This document shows, in pieces, positions 1-7,043 of a stretch of DNA of 64,000 nucleotides. Made by a program: the position numbers and the translations under genes. The notes beneath the pieces were generated by a model. That model was given only the letters and a program-made list of their open reading frames with translations, searched no databases and was not told where the DNA came from. Each line of letters begins with the position of its first letter. The first letter of the stretch is position 1. Source of the stretch: Comamonas sp. (GTDB taxonomy: Bacteria; Pseudomonadota; Gammaproteobacteria; Burkholderiales; Burkholderiaceae_C); assembly GCA_031277805.1 (NCBI GenBank), contig JAITLR010000025.1, positions 1 through 64,000 of the forward strand, written 5' to 3'.

Positions 1-101
1 AGTGCCACTTCGCTGGCGACACGTCCGAGCACCTTATCGGTGGCGTCAATCACAAACCACTCGTGTTGCACCTCAGCGGGCTTTGCGCTGAATGTAGACA
101 T
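1..101 (-). CDS. rplM: 50S ribosomal protein L13, N-terminal part (cut by window edge)
   Basis: The first 33 codons are visible and begin [20 protein letters not shown], followed by [13 protein letters not shown]. The WFVIDA and LGRxAS motifs are the conserved start of ribosomal protein L13, a 50S subunit assembly protein that binds 23S rRNA. The ATG is at 99-101 and the rest of the gene lies outside the window to the left. In this lineage rplM is normally followed by rpsI (S9), which would also be off the edge. The gene has a leader of about 150 bases with a possible stem next to the start codon (separate entry). Identification rests on the N-terminus only but the motif is distinctive. Confidence 0.9.
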   Translation of the reverse strand, partial: MSTFSAKPAEVQHEWFVIDATDKVLGRVASEVA

Positions 102-110
102 GAGTTTTCT

Positions 111-165
111 CTTTCAAGAAGGTTTGGCGGTCCCTTTTCCGCGGTCGGTGCTTCTTCTTGAAAAG
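111..165 (-). promoter_or_regulatory. Candidate leader stem over the rplM ribosome-binding region
   Basis: The arms CTTTCAAGAAG (111-121) and CTTCTTGAAAAG (154-165) are complementary over about 11 bases. They would fold the rplM leader mRNA into a long stem ending 9 bases before the ATG, taking in part of the purine-rich ribosome-binding stretch. L13 is known to repress its own mRNA in Escherichia coli, so a translational operator is plausible. The fold and role here are inference. Confidence 0.4.
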
Positions 166-258
166 ACGGATCTTTAAAGGAAGCCTCTTAGGCGGGGTTA
201 CTCGAACCGAAGTTCAAGCCTTCGCCGCGGGAACCATAAAATCGCTGCGAAGCCCGCC

Positions 259-264
259 ATTATA
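259..264 (-). promoter_or_regulatory. Candidate -10 element of rplM
   Basis: A perfect TATAAT on the minus strand lies about 158 bases before the rplM start codon. No good TTGACA-like -35 box sits at 16-18 bases spacing, so the promoter is partial by eye. If used, it gives a leader of about 150 bases that includes the candidate stem at 111-165. Confidence 0.45.
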
Positions 265-422
265 CGAAAACGCCGGAATCTGCGCGTTTTTGTTCAGCAG
301 CCTGTTGTGAATCAGCCCTTCGGGGCCGTTCTCCGCTCTGCACACAGGCGCCAACAGCCTTTAAAGACCACAGGGTAAAAAGTGCTGTTCCCCTCTTGCC
401 CTGCTGGTTACCATCCGTCTCT

Positions 423-1292
423 ATGTTCAGTTACCGCCACGCCTTCCATGCAGGCAATCACGCCGACGTGCTCAAGCACACCGTGCTGATTGCCACCGTG
501 CAATACCTCATTCAGAAAGAGGCTGCGCTGACGGTGCTCGACACCCACGGCGGCGCGGGCCTGTACCGGCTCGACGGCGATTACGCCAGCAAGAGCGGCG
601 AAGCGGCAGACGGCGTGCTGCGCCTGGCCGAGGCCAAGGAGGCCGAGCTGGCACCGGTGCTGCAGCAATACATGCAGATGGTGCGCCACTTCAACCAGGG
701 CAATGCCGTGCGCAACTATCCTGGTTCGCCCTTCATCACCCAGGCGCTGCTGCGCGGTCATGACCGCCTCAAGGCCTTCGAGCTGCACCCCACGGACATG
801 CGCTCCCTGACCGGCAACATGGCCCAGCTGGAAGTGCCACGCCAGGTGGCCGTGCTGCTCGAAGACGGCTTCGAGGGTGTCAAGAAATTTCTGCCCCCAC
901 CTTCACGTCGCGCCCTGCTGCTCTGCGATCCCAGCTATGAGCTCAAGAGCGATTACGGCCGCGTGCTGGACATGATGACGGACAACCTCAAGCGTTTCCC
1001 CACCGGCACTTACGCCGTCTGGTACCCCATCATTCCGCGCCCCGAGGCCCATGACCTGCCCAAGCGCCTCAAGACCATGGCCACCAAGGCCGGCAAGAGC
1101 TGGCTGCATGCCACGCTCACGGTCAAGAGCAACAAGACCTCCGAGCGCGGCGGTCTGCCCGCCAGCGGCATGTTCCTGATCAATCCTCCGTTCAACCTGA
1201 AGGATCAGCTCAAGCCCGCCATGCCTCAGCTCGTCAAGCTGCTGGGCCAGGACGAGAACGCATCCTTCACCCTGGAGTCGGGCGGCAAATAA
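423..1292 (+). CDS. rlmJ: 23S rRNA (adenine2030-N6)-methyltransferase RlmJ
   Basis: RlmJ methylates N6 of A2030 in 23S rRNA using S-adenosylmethionine. The protein (289 residues) opens MFSYRHAFHAGNHADVLKH, the hallmark RlmJ N-terminus, and contains LDTHGGAGLYRL (SAM-binding region) and LLCDPSYE, where DPSY matches the (D/N)PPY-type catalytic motif of N6-adenine methylases. The frame stays open upstream to 396, but the ATG at 423 matches the family start, so it was chosen. The ribosome-binding site is weak. The gene stands alone between the divergent rplM leader and a bidirectional terminator at 1394-1423. Confidence 0.93.
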   Translation: MFSYRHAFHAGNHADVLKHTVLIATVQYLIQKEAALTVLDTHGGAGLYRLDGDYASKSGEAADGVLRLAEAKEAELAPVLQQYMQMVRHFNQGNAVRNYPGSPFITQALLRGHDRLKAFELHPTDMRSLTGNMAQLEVPRQVAVLLEDGFEGVKKFLPPPSRRALLLCDPSYELKSDYGRVLDMMTDNLKRFPTGTYAVWYPIIPRPEAHDLPKRLKTMATKAGKSWLHATLTVKSNKTSERGGLPASGMFLINPPFNLKDQLKPAMPQLVKLLGQDENASFTLESGGK

Positions 1293-1311
1293 GCCACCAA
1301 GCATCCATAAA

Positions 1312-1393
1312 AAGCCCCTCACGCTTGTCCACTGCGTGTGGCCGCTGCCCCCAAGGGGGCCGCTTATTGCCTTGGGGCGGCCCTACGGCAATA
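1312..1393 (-). repeat. Intergenic repeat family A, copy 1
   Basis: Read on the minus strand this segment begins ATTGCCG, continues through GGGCCGCCCCAAG and ends CAGCGGCCACACGCAGTG followed by GACAAGCG. The same blocks in the same order occur at 18960-19046, 22369-22456 and 42776-42867. Here it follows the T-tract of the terminator serving rlpA (minus strand). It also contains a GC-rich hairpin (GCCCCCAAGGGGGC in plus sense). Confidence 0.75.
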
Positions 1394-1423
1394 AAAAAAG
1401 GCGCTGCAAGCGCCTCTTTGTTT
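1394..1423. terminator. Bidirectional intrinsic terminator between rlmJ and rlpA
   Basis: GGCGCT (1400-1405) and AGCGCC (1409-1414) form a tight hairpin. It is flanked by seven A on the left and by TCTTTGTTT on the right, so it can end transcription of rlmJ (plus) and of rlpA (minus). Its position between two convergent genes fits. Confidence 0.85.
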
Positions 1424-1429
1424 CGAGCA

Positions 1430-2239
1430 TCAACGACGCTTCGGATGCACCTTGGTGCTGACCTTGCGCTTTTCGACCTTTTCGATTTTGGTGCGTGACA
1501 CCTTCTTGCCCTGGCGTGCTTCGGTTACCAACACATCGGGGCAGCTGTCTTCATTCTTGTTCAGGCGCCAGATCTCCACGGGCTTGATGCCCAGGCCCAT
1601 CATGCCCAGTTCCTTTGCAGCGGCCTTGCTGAGGTCGATGACGCGTCCTGGCGCAAATGGCCCGCGGTCATTGATGCGCACCACCACAGACTTGCCAGTG
1701 ACCGCGCTGCGTACACAGACCTTGGTGCCGAATGGCAGACTACGGTGGGCCGCCGTCATGTCATTGAGGTCAAAGCGCTCCCCGCTGGCCGTACGCCGTC
1801 CGTGGAACTGTTCGCCATACCAGGATGCCTGACCCTGCTGATCGCTGTCCCGCGCCGGGGCCTTGAGTTCATACTTGTCGGGATCGTCCGCGTCGACACT
1901 CGCCTCCACGGGCGGGCGCGTCGCCCTCACGCCCAGGCCTCTGTCCCTGTAGCGGCTGTTGATGTAGTTGTCGACCTGAGGCGGCATGGCCCCGAGCTCC
2001 ATCAGATCGGGGGGGCCCATCAGGCGCGAGGACAGGTCATAGCCATCCACTCCCAACTCGGTCGTGGCAACGCGTTTTGCAGATTTGGCAGGGCTGCCGG
2101 AAGTCTTGGCAGCGGAGCTGAGCTGTGCAGGATTGACCCCTTCCCGTTCGGTTGTGGGTGCACAGCCAGCCAGCGCGGCGGTAAAAACGCCTAGCGCCAG
2201 CCATTGGCACAGGCGCCAGCGGCGGTTCATGCGAAACAT
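1430..2239 (-). CDS. rlpA: RlpA-type septal lipoprotein / putative lytic transglycosylase
   Basis: A 269-residue lipoprotein. The N-terminus has Arg residues, a hydrophobic run and the lipobox LAGC (Cys26), so it should be anchored in the outer membrane. The double-psi beta-barrel domain (about residues 135-225) carries the RlpA signature: QASWYGEQFHGRRTASGE, then FD..DMTAAHR and RINDRGPF, keeping the Glu, Asp and His that are catalytic in Pseudomonas RlpA, a transglycosylase acting on stem-peptide-free glycan. There is no C-terminal SPOR domain; the tail is Lys/Arg-rich. A second in-frame ATG lies at 2230. It follows metF on the same strand after 75 bases. Activity here is inferred from motifs. 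Confidence 0.85.
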   Translation of the reverse strand: MFRMNRRWRLCQWLALGVFTAALAGCAPTTEREGVNPAQLSSAAKTSGSPAKSAKRVATTELGVDGYDLSSRLMGPPDLMELGAMPPQVDNYINSRYRDRGLGVRATRPPVEASVDADDPDKYELKAPARDSDQQGQASWYGEQFHGRRTASGERFDLNDMTAAHRSLPFGTKVCVRSAVTGKSVVVRINDRGPFAPGRVIDLSKAAAKELGMMGLGIKPVEIWRLNKNEDSCPDVLVTEARQGKKVSRTKIEKVEKRKVSTKVHPKRR

Positions 2240-2314
2240 GGGCGGATAGTCTCCTTGATCTCGTCAAGTGAGTGCCGCCCAAGACTGGCCCACCATGGGC
2301 CAGGCACGCAGTGC

Positions 2315-3142
2315 TCAAAGCCCGAGTCGGTCGCAGATCTCCAGAGTGGCGACGCTCTGGTTCATCGTATAGAAGTGCAACCCGGGAGCCCCCTGGCTGC
2401 GCAACTGATCGCATAGATGGGTCACGACATCCAGACCGAACGCACGAATGGATGCTGTGTCATCTCCGAACGCCTGCAGACGCAGACGAATCCAGCGCGG
2501 GATCTCGGCACCGCAGGCATCCGAGAAGCGCATCAGCTGTGTGGAGCTGGTGATAGGCATGATTCCGGGGACGACGGGAGTCTCAATCCCCAGGGCCTTC
2601 ACCTCATCCACAAAGCGCATGTATGCGTCGGCATTGTAGAAGTATTGCGTGATGGCGGAATCTGCACCAGCGCGCACTTTAGCAACAAATGCTTCAAGAT
2701 CGCTACGTGGGGACTTTGCCTGGGGGTGGGTTTCCGGGTAAGCCGCCACTTCGACATGGAACCAGTCGCCGAATTTCTGTCGCACGAATGCAACGAGATC
2801 GCTGGCGTACTGGAACTCGCCGCCCAGGCCATAACCGCTGGGCAAATCACCGCGCAAGGCCACGATGCGCTTGACGCCCATGGCCTTGAGCTCGCTCAGC
2901 TCGGCATGCACTTTTTCATGGGTGGCACCGATGCAGGAGAAGTGGGAAGCCGCAGCCACGCCCTCGTTCTGAATGTCGCGCACCATGGCAAAAGTGCCGG
3001 ACTGCGTGGAACCGCCCGCACCGTAGGTCACGGAGCAGAACTGAGGCTTGCGCGCATACAGGGCCTGACGCGTAGCCACATGCTTGGCTGCGCCTTCGGG
3101 CGTCTTGGTGGGGAAAAACTCAAAGCTGACGGGGAAACTCAT
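2315..3142 (-). CDS. metF: 5,10-methylenetetrahydrofolate reductase
   Basis: MetF reduces 5,10-methylene-THF to 5-methyl-THF with FAD and NAD(P)H, supplying the methyl group for methionine synthesis. The 275-residue protein starts MSFPVSFEFFPTKTPEG and has the catalytic Glu in FEFFPTK, FCSVTYGAGGST, ALRGD and the barrel segment GIMPITS, all typical. Length matches the family. The frame is open much further upstream into tlyA, but the ATG at 3142 gives the conserved N-terminus. It lies 49 bases downstream of tlyA and is probably co-transcribed with ahcY and tlyA behind the SAH riboswitch, which links methyl-group supply to SAH removal. Confidence 0.95.
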   Translation of the reverse strand: MSFPVSFEFFPTKTPEGAAKHVATRQALYARKPQFCSVTYGAGGSTQSGTFAMVRDIQNEGVAAASHFSCIGATHEKVHAELSELKAMGVKRIVALRGDLPSGYGLGGEFQYASDLVAFVRQKFGDWFHVEVAAYPETHPQAKSPRSDLEAFVAKVRAGADSAITQYFYNADAYMRFVDEVKALGIETPVVPGIMPITSSTQLMRFSDACGAEIPRWIRLRLQAFGDDTASIRAFGLDVVTHLCDQLRSQGAPGLHFYTMNQSVATLEICDRLGL

Positions 3143-3191
3143 GGCGGCTCTTGTCTCTGGATTCTGTGGGTCTGGCCAAGGCTTGCAGGCC

Positions 3192-4388
3192 TCAGCGCTC
3201 GTTGCGCTTTTTTTGCTTGGATCGGGCAGGCCCAGGTTGGCCAAAACTGGCCACTTCGGGGTCTTCGTACAGTTCCTGCTTGGCACGCTGGGCCTTGATG
3301 TCGGCACGCGACGGGCGCTTGGGCGCAGCCTTGATAGCGGGCTTGGCAGGCGCAGCTTCTGCAGCACCCACAGGTACTGCAGCTTTGATTTCTGCGCCCT
3401 GCTGGGCCCAGACAAAGAATTCGTGATTGCCGTCGCCACCTTCGATGGGCGAGTCCAGCCATTGCTTGACCGTCAGACCCAGGCCTTCAAGGCAGCCGCG
3501 AATGCGTTGCTCCACCTCGGCATACAAGGCCTTGTCGCGCACGATGCCGCCCTTGCCTATCTGGCCGGGTTGCAGTTCGAACTGGGGCTTGACCAGCATC
3601 AGCAACTGACCATGGGGCTTGAGCACCTGCACTACGGAGGGCAGCACCAGGGTCAGCGAGATAAATGACAGGTCGCCCGTCACCACGTCGAACGCCGGTG
3701 TGATATCGATTTTTTCGGTACCGGCCCTGCGGCGCAGCTCCACAGGCGCAGAGCCTTCGGCCTTGGCTCTGGCCTTGGCGGCACGCTCGGCCTTGAAGTT
3801 TTCCACGTCCTGTTCCTTGGCATCGTCGCTGTCGTCATAGTCTTCATCGACCTGACCGCCGTTGCGCATCCAGGCATAGGGAGCAACGGGCTGGGTGTCG
3901 TTGTCCTCTTCTTCCTCGATGACTTCACACAGCGCCTCGTCGCAGGCCTGCTCCAGCAGCTCGGGCGTCAGCGCGCGGGCGTTGAAGCCTTCGACACAGA
4001 CCACACGCTCGTCGCTTTTCAGGCGCTCATGCAACTGGCCGTGGCCCACGTCAATGCCGATCACCTGGGCCGCACCGGCCTGCAGCAGGCAGTCGGTAAA
4101 ACCGCCGGTGCTCTGGCCCACATCCATGCAGCGCAACCCCTTGACGGCAATGCCGGTGGTGGCCAGCGCACCTTCGAGCTTGAGGCCGCCGCGCGAGATG
4201 TATTTGGCTTCTGCGGCATCCAGCAGCTTCAGCTCGGCACCCGCAGGAATATCGTCGCCGTTCTTGGCGACCTTCTTCCACGGAGCTAGAGGCGTCAGGC
4301 GCCATTCCACGCCCGAAGCAATCAGGCGCTGGGCCTGTGAGCGTGTCGAAGCATGGCCTGCTTCCACCAAAAATACATCTGCGCGCAT
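3192..4388 (-). CDS. tlyA: TlyA-family rRNA 2'-O-methyltransferase with acidic insert and basic tail
   Basis: A 398-residue member of the TlyA (hemolysin A / FtsJ-like) family, which adds 2'-O-methyl groups to rRNA in other bacteria. An S4 RNA-binding domain (residues 1-60) is followed by the FtsJ-like domain with KYISRGGLKLEGAL, the SAM motif DVGQSTGGFTDCLL (89-102), GDLSFISL, LVKPQFE and GNHEFF, giving the K-D-K-E set. It is well above the usual 240-280 residues: an insert at about 150-228 is full of Asp/Glu then Lys/Arg/Ala, and a 68-residue C-terminal tail is Ala/Lys-rich. The ATG at 4388 gives the family start MRADVFLVEAG. It lies between ahcY and metF. Confidence 0.85.
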   Translation of the reverse strand: MRADVFLVEAGHASTRSQAQRLIASGVEWRLTPLAPWKKVAKNGDDIPAGAELKLLDAAEAKYISRGGLKLEGALATTGIAVKGLRCMDVGQSTGGFTDCLLQAGAAQVIGIDVGHGQLHERLKSDERVVCVEGFNARALTPELLEQACDEALCEVIEEEEDNDTQPVAPYAWMRNGGQVDEDYDDSDDAKEQDVENFKAERAAKARAKAEGSAPVELRRRAGTEKIDITPAFDVVTGDLSFISLTLVLPSVVQVLKPHGQLLMLVKPQFELQPGQIGKGGIVRDKALYAEVEQRIRGCLEGLGLTVKQWLDSPIEGGDGNHEFFVWAQQGAEIKAAVPVGAAEAAPAKPAIKAAPKRPSRADIKAQRAKQELYEDPEVASFGQPGPARSKQKKRNER

Positions 4389-4460
4389 AGCGTCGCTTCC
4401 TTTGAAATAAACCGGCGCCAGGCGCTGCACCCAGGTGCAGCAGGCAAAAGAAATCTTTTT

Positions 4461-4548
4461 TAGATAGCTGCTTGCGCTTGTCTTGCTTGTCATTCAGATA
4501 GATATCCATCTGAAACCAATACCTGACAAGCGCAAGAAGCTATCAAAT
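4461..4548. repeat. Family C palindromic repeat, copy 1
   Basis: GATAGCTGCTTGCGCTTGTC near 4465 and GACAAGCGCAAGAAGCTATC near 4529 are inverted copies with one mismatch, spaced by about 45 bases. The inner part ATCCATCTGAAACC resembles the inner part of the copy at 18841-18922. The element sits between tlyA and ahcY. Confidence 0.7.
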
Positions 4549-4596
4549 TAAAACTACGACAACTTCGATACTGGCGCAGGCCAGATATGAGGCAGC

Positions 4597-4706
4597 AAGC
4601 AAGGGCCTAGGCGGCCCCACCGCCCTGCAGCGAAGCTGTCGTCCCCCTCCCTTAGCGCGAAGCGCGTAGAGAGAGGGGGAAGGCGCGATAGCGCCTCAGG
4701 GGGTGC
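4597..4706 (-). repeat. Intergenic repeat family B, copy 1
   Basis: Directly after the ahcY stop codon the minus strand reads CACCCCCTGAGGCGC, GCGCCTTCCCCCT, then AGGGGGACGACAGC, TTCGCTGCAGGGCGG and GGCCCTTGCT. The same blocks in the same order follow the stop codons of the genes ending at 20863, 52406 and 61735. CCCCCT and AGGGGG can pair around a GC-rich hairpin. Confidence 0.75.
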
Positions 4707-6137
4707 TTAATAGCGGTAAGTTTCAGGCTTGTAAGGGCCTTCCTTCTTCACGCCGATATAGGCAGCCTGGGCTTCGGTCAGCTCGGTCAGCTGGGCGCCC
4801 ACCTTCTTCAGGTGCAAGCGTGCCACCTTCTCGTCCAGCACCTTGGGCAGCACATAGACCTTGCCCACTTCGTAGGCGTCAGGACGGGTGAACAGCTCGA
4901 TCTGCGCCAGCGTCTGGTTGGCGAACGAGTTGGACATCACAAAGCTGGGGTGGCCGGTGGCGCAGCCCAGGTTCACCAGACGGCCCTTGGCCAGCAGAAT
5001 GATCTTCTTGCCGTCGGGGAAGGTGATGTGATCGACCTGAGGCTTGATCTCTTCCCACTCGTACTTCTCGATCGAAGCCACGTCGATTTCGTTGTCGAAG
5101 TGACCGATGTTGCAGACGATGGCCTCATCCTTCATGGCGATCATGTGCTCGTGGCGGATGATGTCCTTGTTGCCGGTGGTGGTCACGAAGATGTCGCACT
5201 TGTCGGCGGCATATTCCATGGTCACGACCTTGTAGCCTTCCATCGAAGCTTGCAGGGCGTTGATGGGGTCGATCTCGGTCACCCACACTTGAGCGCGCAG
5301 AGCGGACAGCGCCTGAGCGCAACCCTTGCCCACATCACCGTAGCCAGCCACCACGGCCACCTTGCCAGCGATCATCACGTCGGTGGCACGCTTGATGCCG
5401 TCCACCAGCGATTCGCGGCAGCCGTACAGGTTGTCGAACTTGGACTTGGTCACCGAGTCGTTCACATTGATCGCGCGGAACAGCAGGCTGCCATTGGCAG
5501 ACATTTCGTTCAGGCGGTGCACGCCAGTGGTGGTTTCCTCGGTCACGCCCAGGATCTGGGCCGACTTGCGGCTGTACCAGGTGGGGTCCACGGCCAGCTT
5601 GGCCTTGATGGCGGCGAAGACGATCTTTTCTTCTTCGGAGCCGGGGTTGGCCAGCACGGAGATGTCCTTCTCGGCCTTCTTGCCCAGGTGCATCAGCATG
5701 GTGGCATCGCCGCCGTCATCCAGAATCATGTTGGGGCCTTCGTTTTCGGTGCCAGCGGCGCCGAATTCAAAGATGCTGTGGGTGTAGTTCCAGTAGTCTT
5801 CCAGCGACTCGCCCTTGATGGCGTAGACAGGCACGCCGGTTTCGGCGATGGCGGCAGCGGCGTGGTCCTGGGTCGAGAAGATGTTGCACGAAGCCCAGCG
5901 AACATCGGCGCCCAGAGCCGTCAGCGTCTCGATCAGCACGGCCGTCTGGATGGTCATGTGCAGCGAGCCAGTGATGCGCGCACCCTTCAGGGGCTGGGCA
6001 GCGGCGAACTCTTCACGCACGGCCATCAGGCCGGGCATTTCGGTTTCGGCGATCTTGATTTCCTTGCGGCCCCAGGCGGCAAGGCTGATGTCGGTAATGG
6101 CCGAGTCGGCGGGGTTGAAGCGAACAGCAGCGTTCAT
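4707..6137 (-). CDS. ahcY: Adenosylhomocysteinase (SAH hydrolase)
   Basis: AhcY splits S-adenosylhomocysteine into adenosine and homocysteine in the cytosol, clearing the inhibitory product of all SAM-dependent methylations. The 476-residue protein has [29 protein letters not shown], the NAD-binding stretch [14 protein letters not shown], and ends YKPETYRY, the conserved C-terminus that closes the neighbouring active site. The ATG at 6137 has a GGAG seven bases upstream; an ATG four codons earlier lacks a good site. The gene heads the ahcY-tlyA-metF unit and has an SAH riboswitch in its leader. Confidence 0.97.
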   Translation of the reverse strand: MNAAVRFNPADSAITDISLAAWGRKEIKIAETEMPGLMAVREEFAAAQPLKGARITGSLHMTIQTAVLIETLTALGADVRWASCNIFSTQDHAAAAIAETGVPVYAIKGESLEDYWNYTHSIFEFGAAGTENEGPNMILDDGGDATMLMHLGKKAEKDISVLANPGSEEEKIVFAAIKAKLAVDPTWYSRKSAQILGVTEETTTGVHRLNEMSANGSLLFRAINVNDSVTKSKFDNLYGCRESLVDGIKRATDVMIAGKVAVVAGYGDVGKGCAQALSALRAQVWVTEIDPINALQASMEGYKVVTMEYAADKCDIFVTTTGNKDIIRHEHMIAMKDEAIVCNIGHFDNEIDVASIEKYEWEEIKPQVDHITFPDGKKIILLAKGRLVNLGCATGHPSFVMSNSFANQTLAQIELFTRPDAYEVGKVYVLPKVLDEKVARLHLKKVGAQLTELTEAQAAYIGVKKEGPYKPETYRY

Positions 6138-6216
6138 GGTTTTCTCCAAAATTTGAATGAGAAACCACGTTCTGCGGCAGAAAGGGGATGAGCCATCTCA
6201 CCGCACAGAAAGCGTG

Positions 6217-6307
6217 GGTGAGCGTCGTTGCGAGATGAAATCCGAGCCTCACGCCCCGCACAAACCAGCTCTTGGCTGACTGGGGAACGCTGCAACGCTC
6301 CTCGGAT
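6217..6307 (-). promoter_or_regulatory. S-adenosylhomocysteine (SAH) riboswitch upstream of ahcY
   Basis: The leader RNA reads ATCCGAGGAGCGTTGCAG, then GTGAGGCTCGGAT and CGCAACGACGCTCACCC. ATCCGAG pairs with CTCGGAT (outer stem), GAGCG with CGCTC, and the TTGC next to it with GCAA, which is the H-type pseudoknot arrangement and conserved core of the SAH riboswitch class known upstream of ahcY in betaproteobacteria. It ends about 80 bases before the ahcY ATG. SAH binding is known to turn expression on. Ligand and effect are taken from the class, not measured here. Confidence 0.9.
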
Positions 6308-6315
6308 GGTCGGCA

Positions 6316-6321
6316 ATTATA
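6316..6321 (-). promoter_or_regulatory. Candidate -10 element of ahcY
   Basis: A perfect TATAAT on the minus strand ends 8 bases before the first paired base of the SAH riboswitch, so transcription would start at about the 5' edge of the aptamer. The -35 region falls in the end of kdpE and is not a good match. Confidence 0.6.
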
Positions 6322-6327
6322 AGGGAA

Positions 6328-7035
6328 TCATGCTTCCAGCCCCGCCAGCCTATAACCGACTTGCAGCTCGGTCATCAGATGCAGAGGCTGGGCGGCATCG
6401 GCTTCGATCTTCTGGCGCAGATTGGCCATGTGCACGCGCAGATAGTGGGGACGGTCCAGATATTCGGGGCCCCAGACCTGCAACAGCAGCTGACGGTGCG
6501 TGAGTACGCGGCCCTGCCCCGCAATCAGCGCGGCCAGCAGACGGAACTCGATAGGCGTCAGGTGCACGGCCTGGCCGGCGCGCGTGACCTCGTGTGTGGC
6601 CAGGTCCACCACCACCTCGCCAAAATGCGCCTGGGTGCCGGGTTTGTCACCAGCAGGCGCCCTCTGCCGACGGCGCAGCATGACGCGCAAACGCGCCAGC
6701 AGCTCGGGCACGCCAAAAGGCTTGGTCAGATAGTCGTCGGCCCCGGCGTCGAGCGCGGCGACTTTTTCCTCCTCGCGCTCACGCGCCGACAGCACCAGGA
6801 TAGGCAGTTGGCTCCAGCTGCGCAGCTCGGCAATCACGGTCTTGCCATCGGCATCGGGCAGGCCCAGGTCCAGCACCACGGCATCGGGCTGACGGCTGGC
6901 CGCATCGATCAGGCCACGCCTGGCGGTTTCGGACTCGAACACCTGCCAGCCTTCATCCTCCAGCGCCAGGCGCACAAAGCGGCGAATGCTGGGGTCGTCT
7001 TCGATCAACAGAATGCGGGGGCTAGCAGCTTGCAT
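6328..7035 (-). CDS. kdpE: Response regulator KdpE
   Basis: A 235-residue OmpR/PhoB-type regulator that activates the kdp operon when potassium is scarce. The receiver domain (1-120) has the acidic pair in LLIEDD, the phosphorylated Asp56 in VVLDLGLPD, the switch Ser in VLSARE and the Lys in LTKPFG. The C-terminal winged helix (about 135-230) has LTPIEFRLLAAL and LRVHMANLRQKIE. It is the last gene of the kdp run, 8 bases after kdpD, and ends shortly before the ahcY promoter. Confidence 0.96.
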   Translation of the reverse strand: MQAASPRILLIEDDPSIRRFVRLALEDEGWQVFESETARRGLIDAASRQPDAVVLDLGLPDADGKTVIAELRSWSQLPILVLSAREREEEKVAALDAGADDYLTKPFGVPELLARLRVMLRRRQRAPAGDKPGTQAHFGEVVVDLATHEVTRAGQAVHLTPIEFRLLAALIAGQGRVLTHRQLLLQVWGPEYLDRPHYLRVHMANLRQKIEADAAQPLHLMTELQVGYRLAGLEA

Positions 7036-7043
7036 GGAAGAAA

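Noticed and set aside
2315-3439. A longer metF with 99 extra N-terminal residues
   Set aside because: The extra residues overlap tlyA and are low-quality shadow sequence; the ATG at 3142 gives the conserved MetF start.
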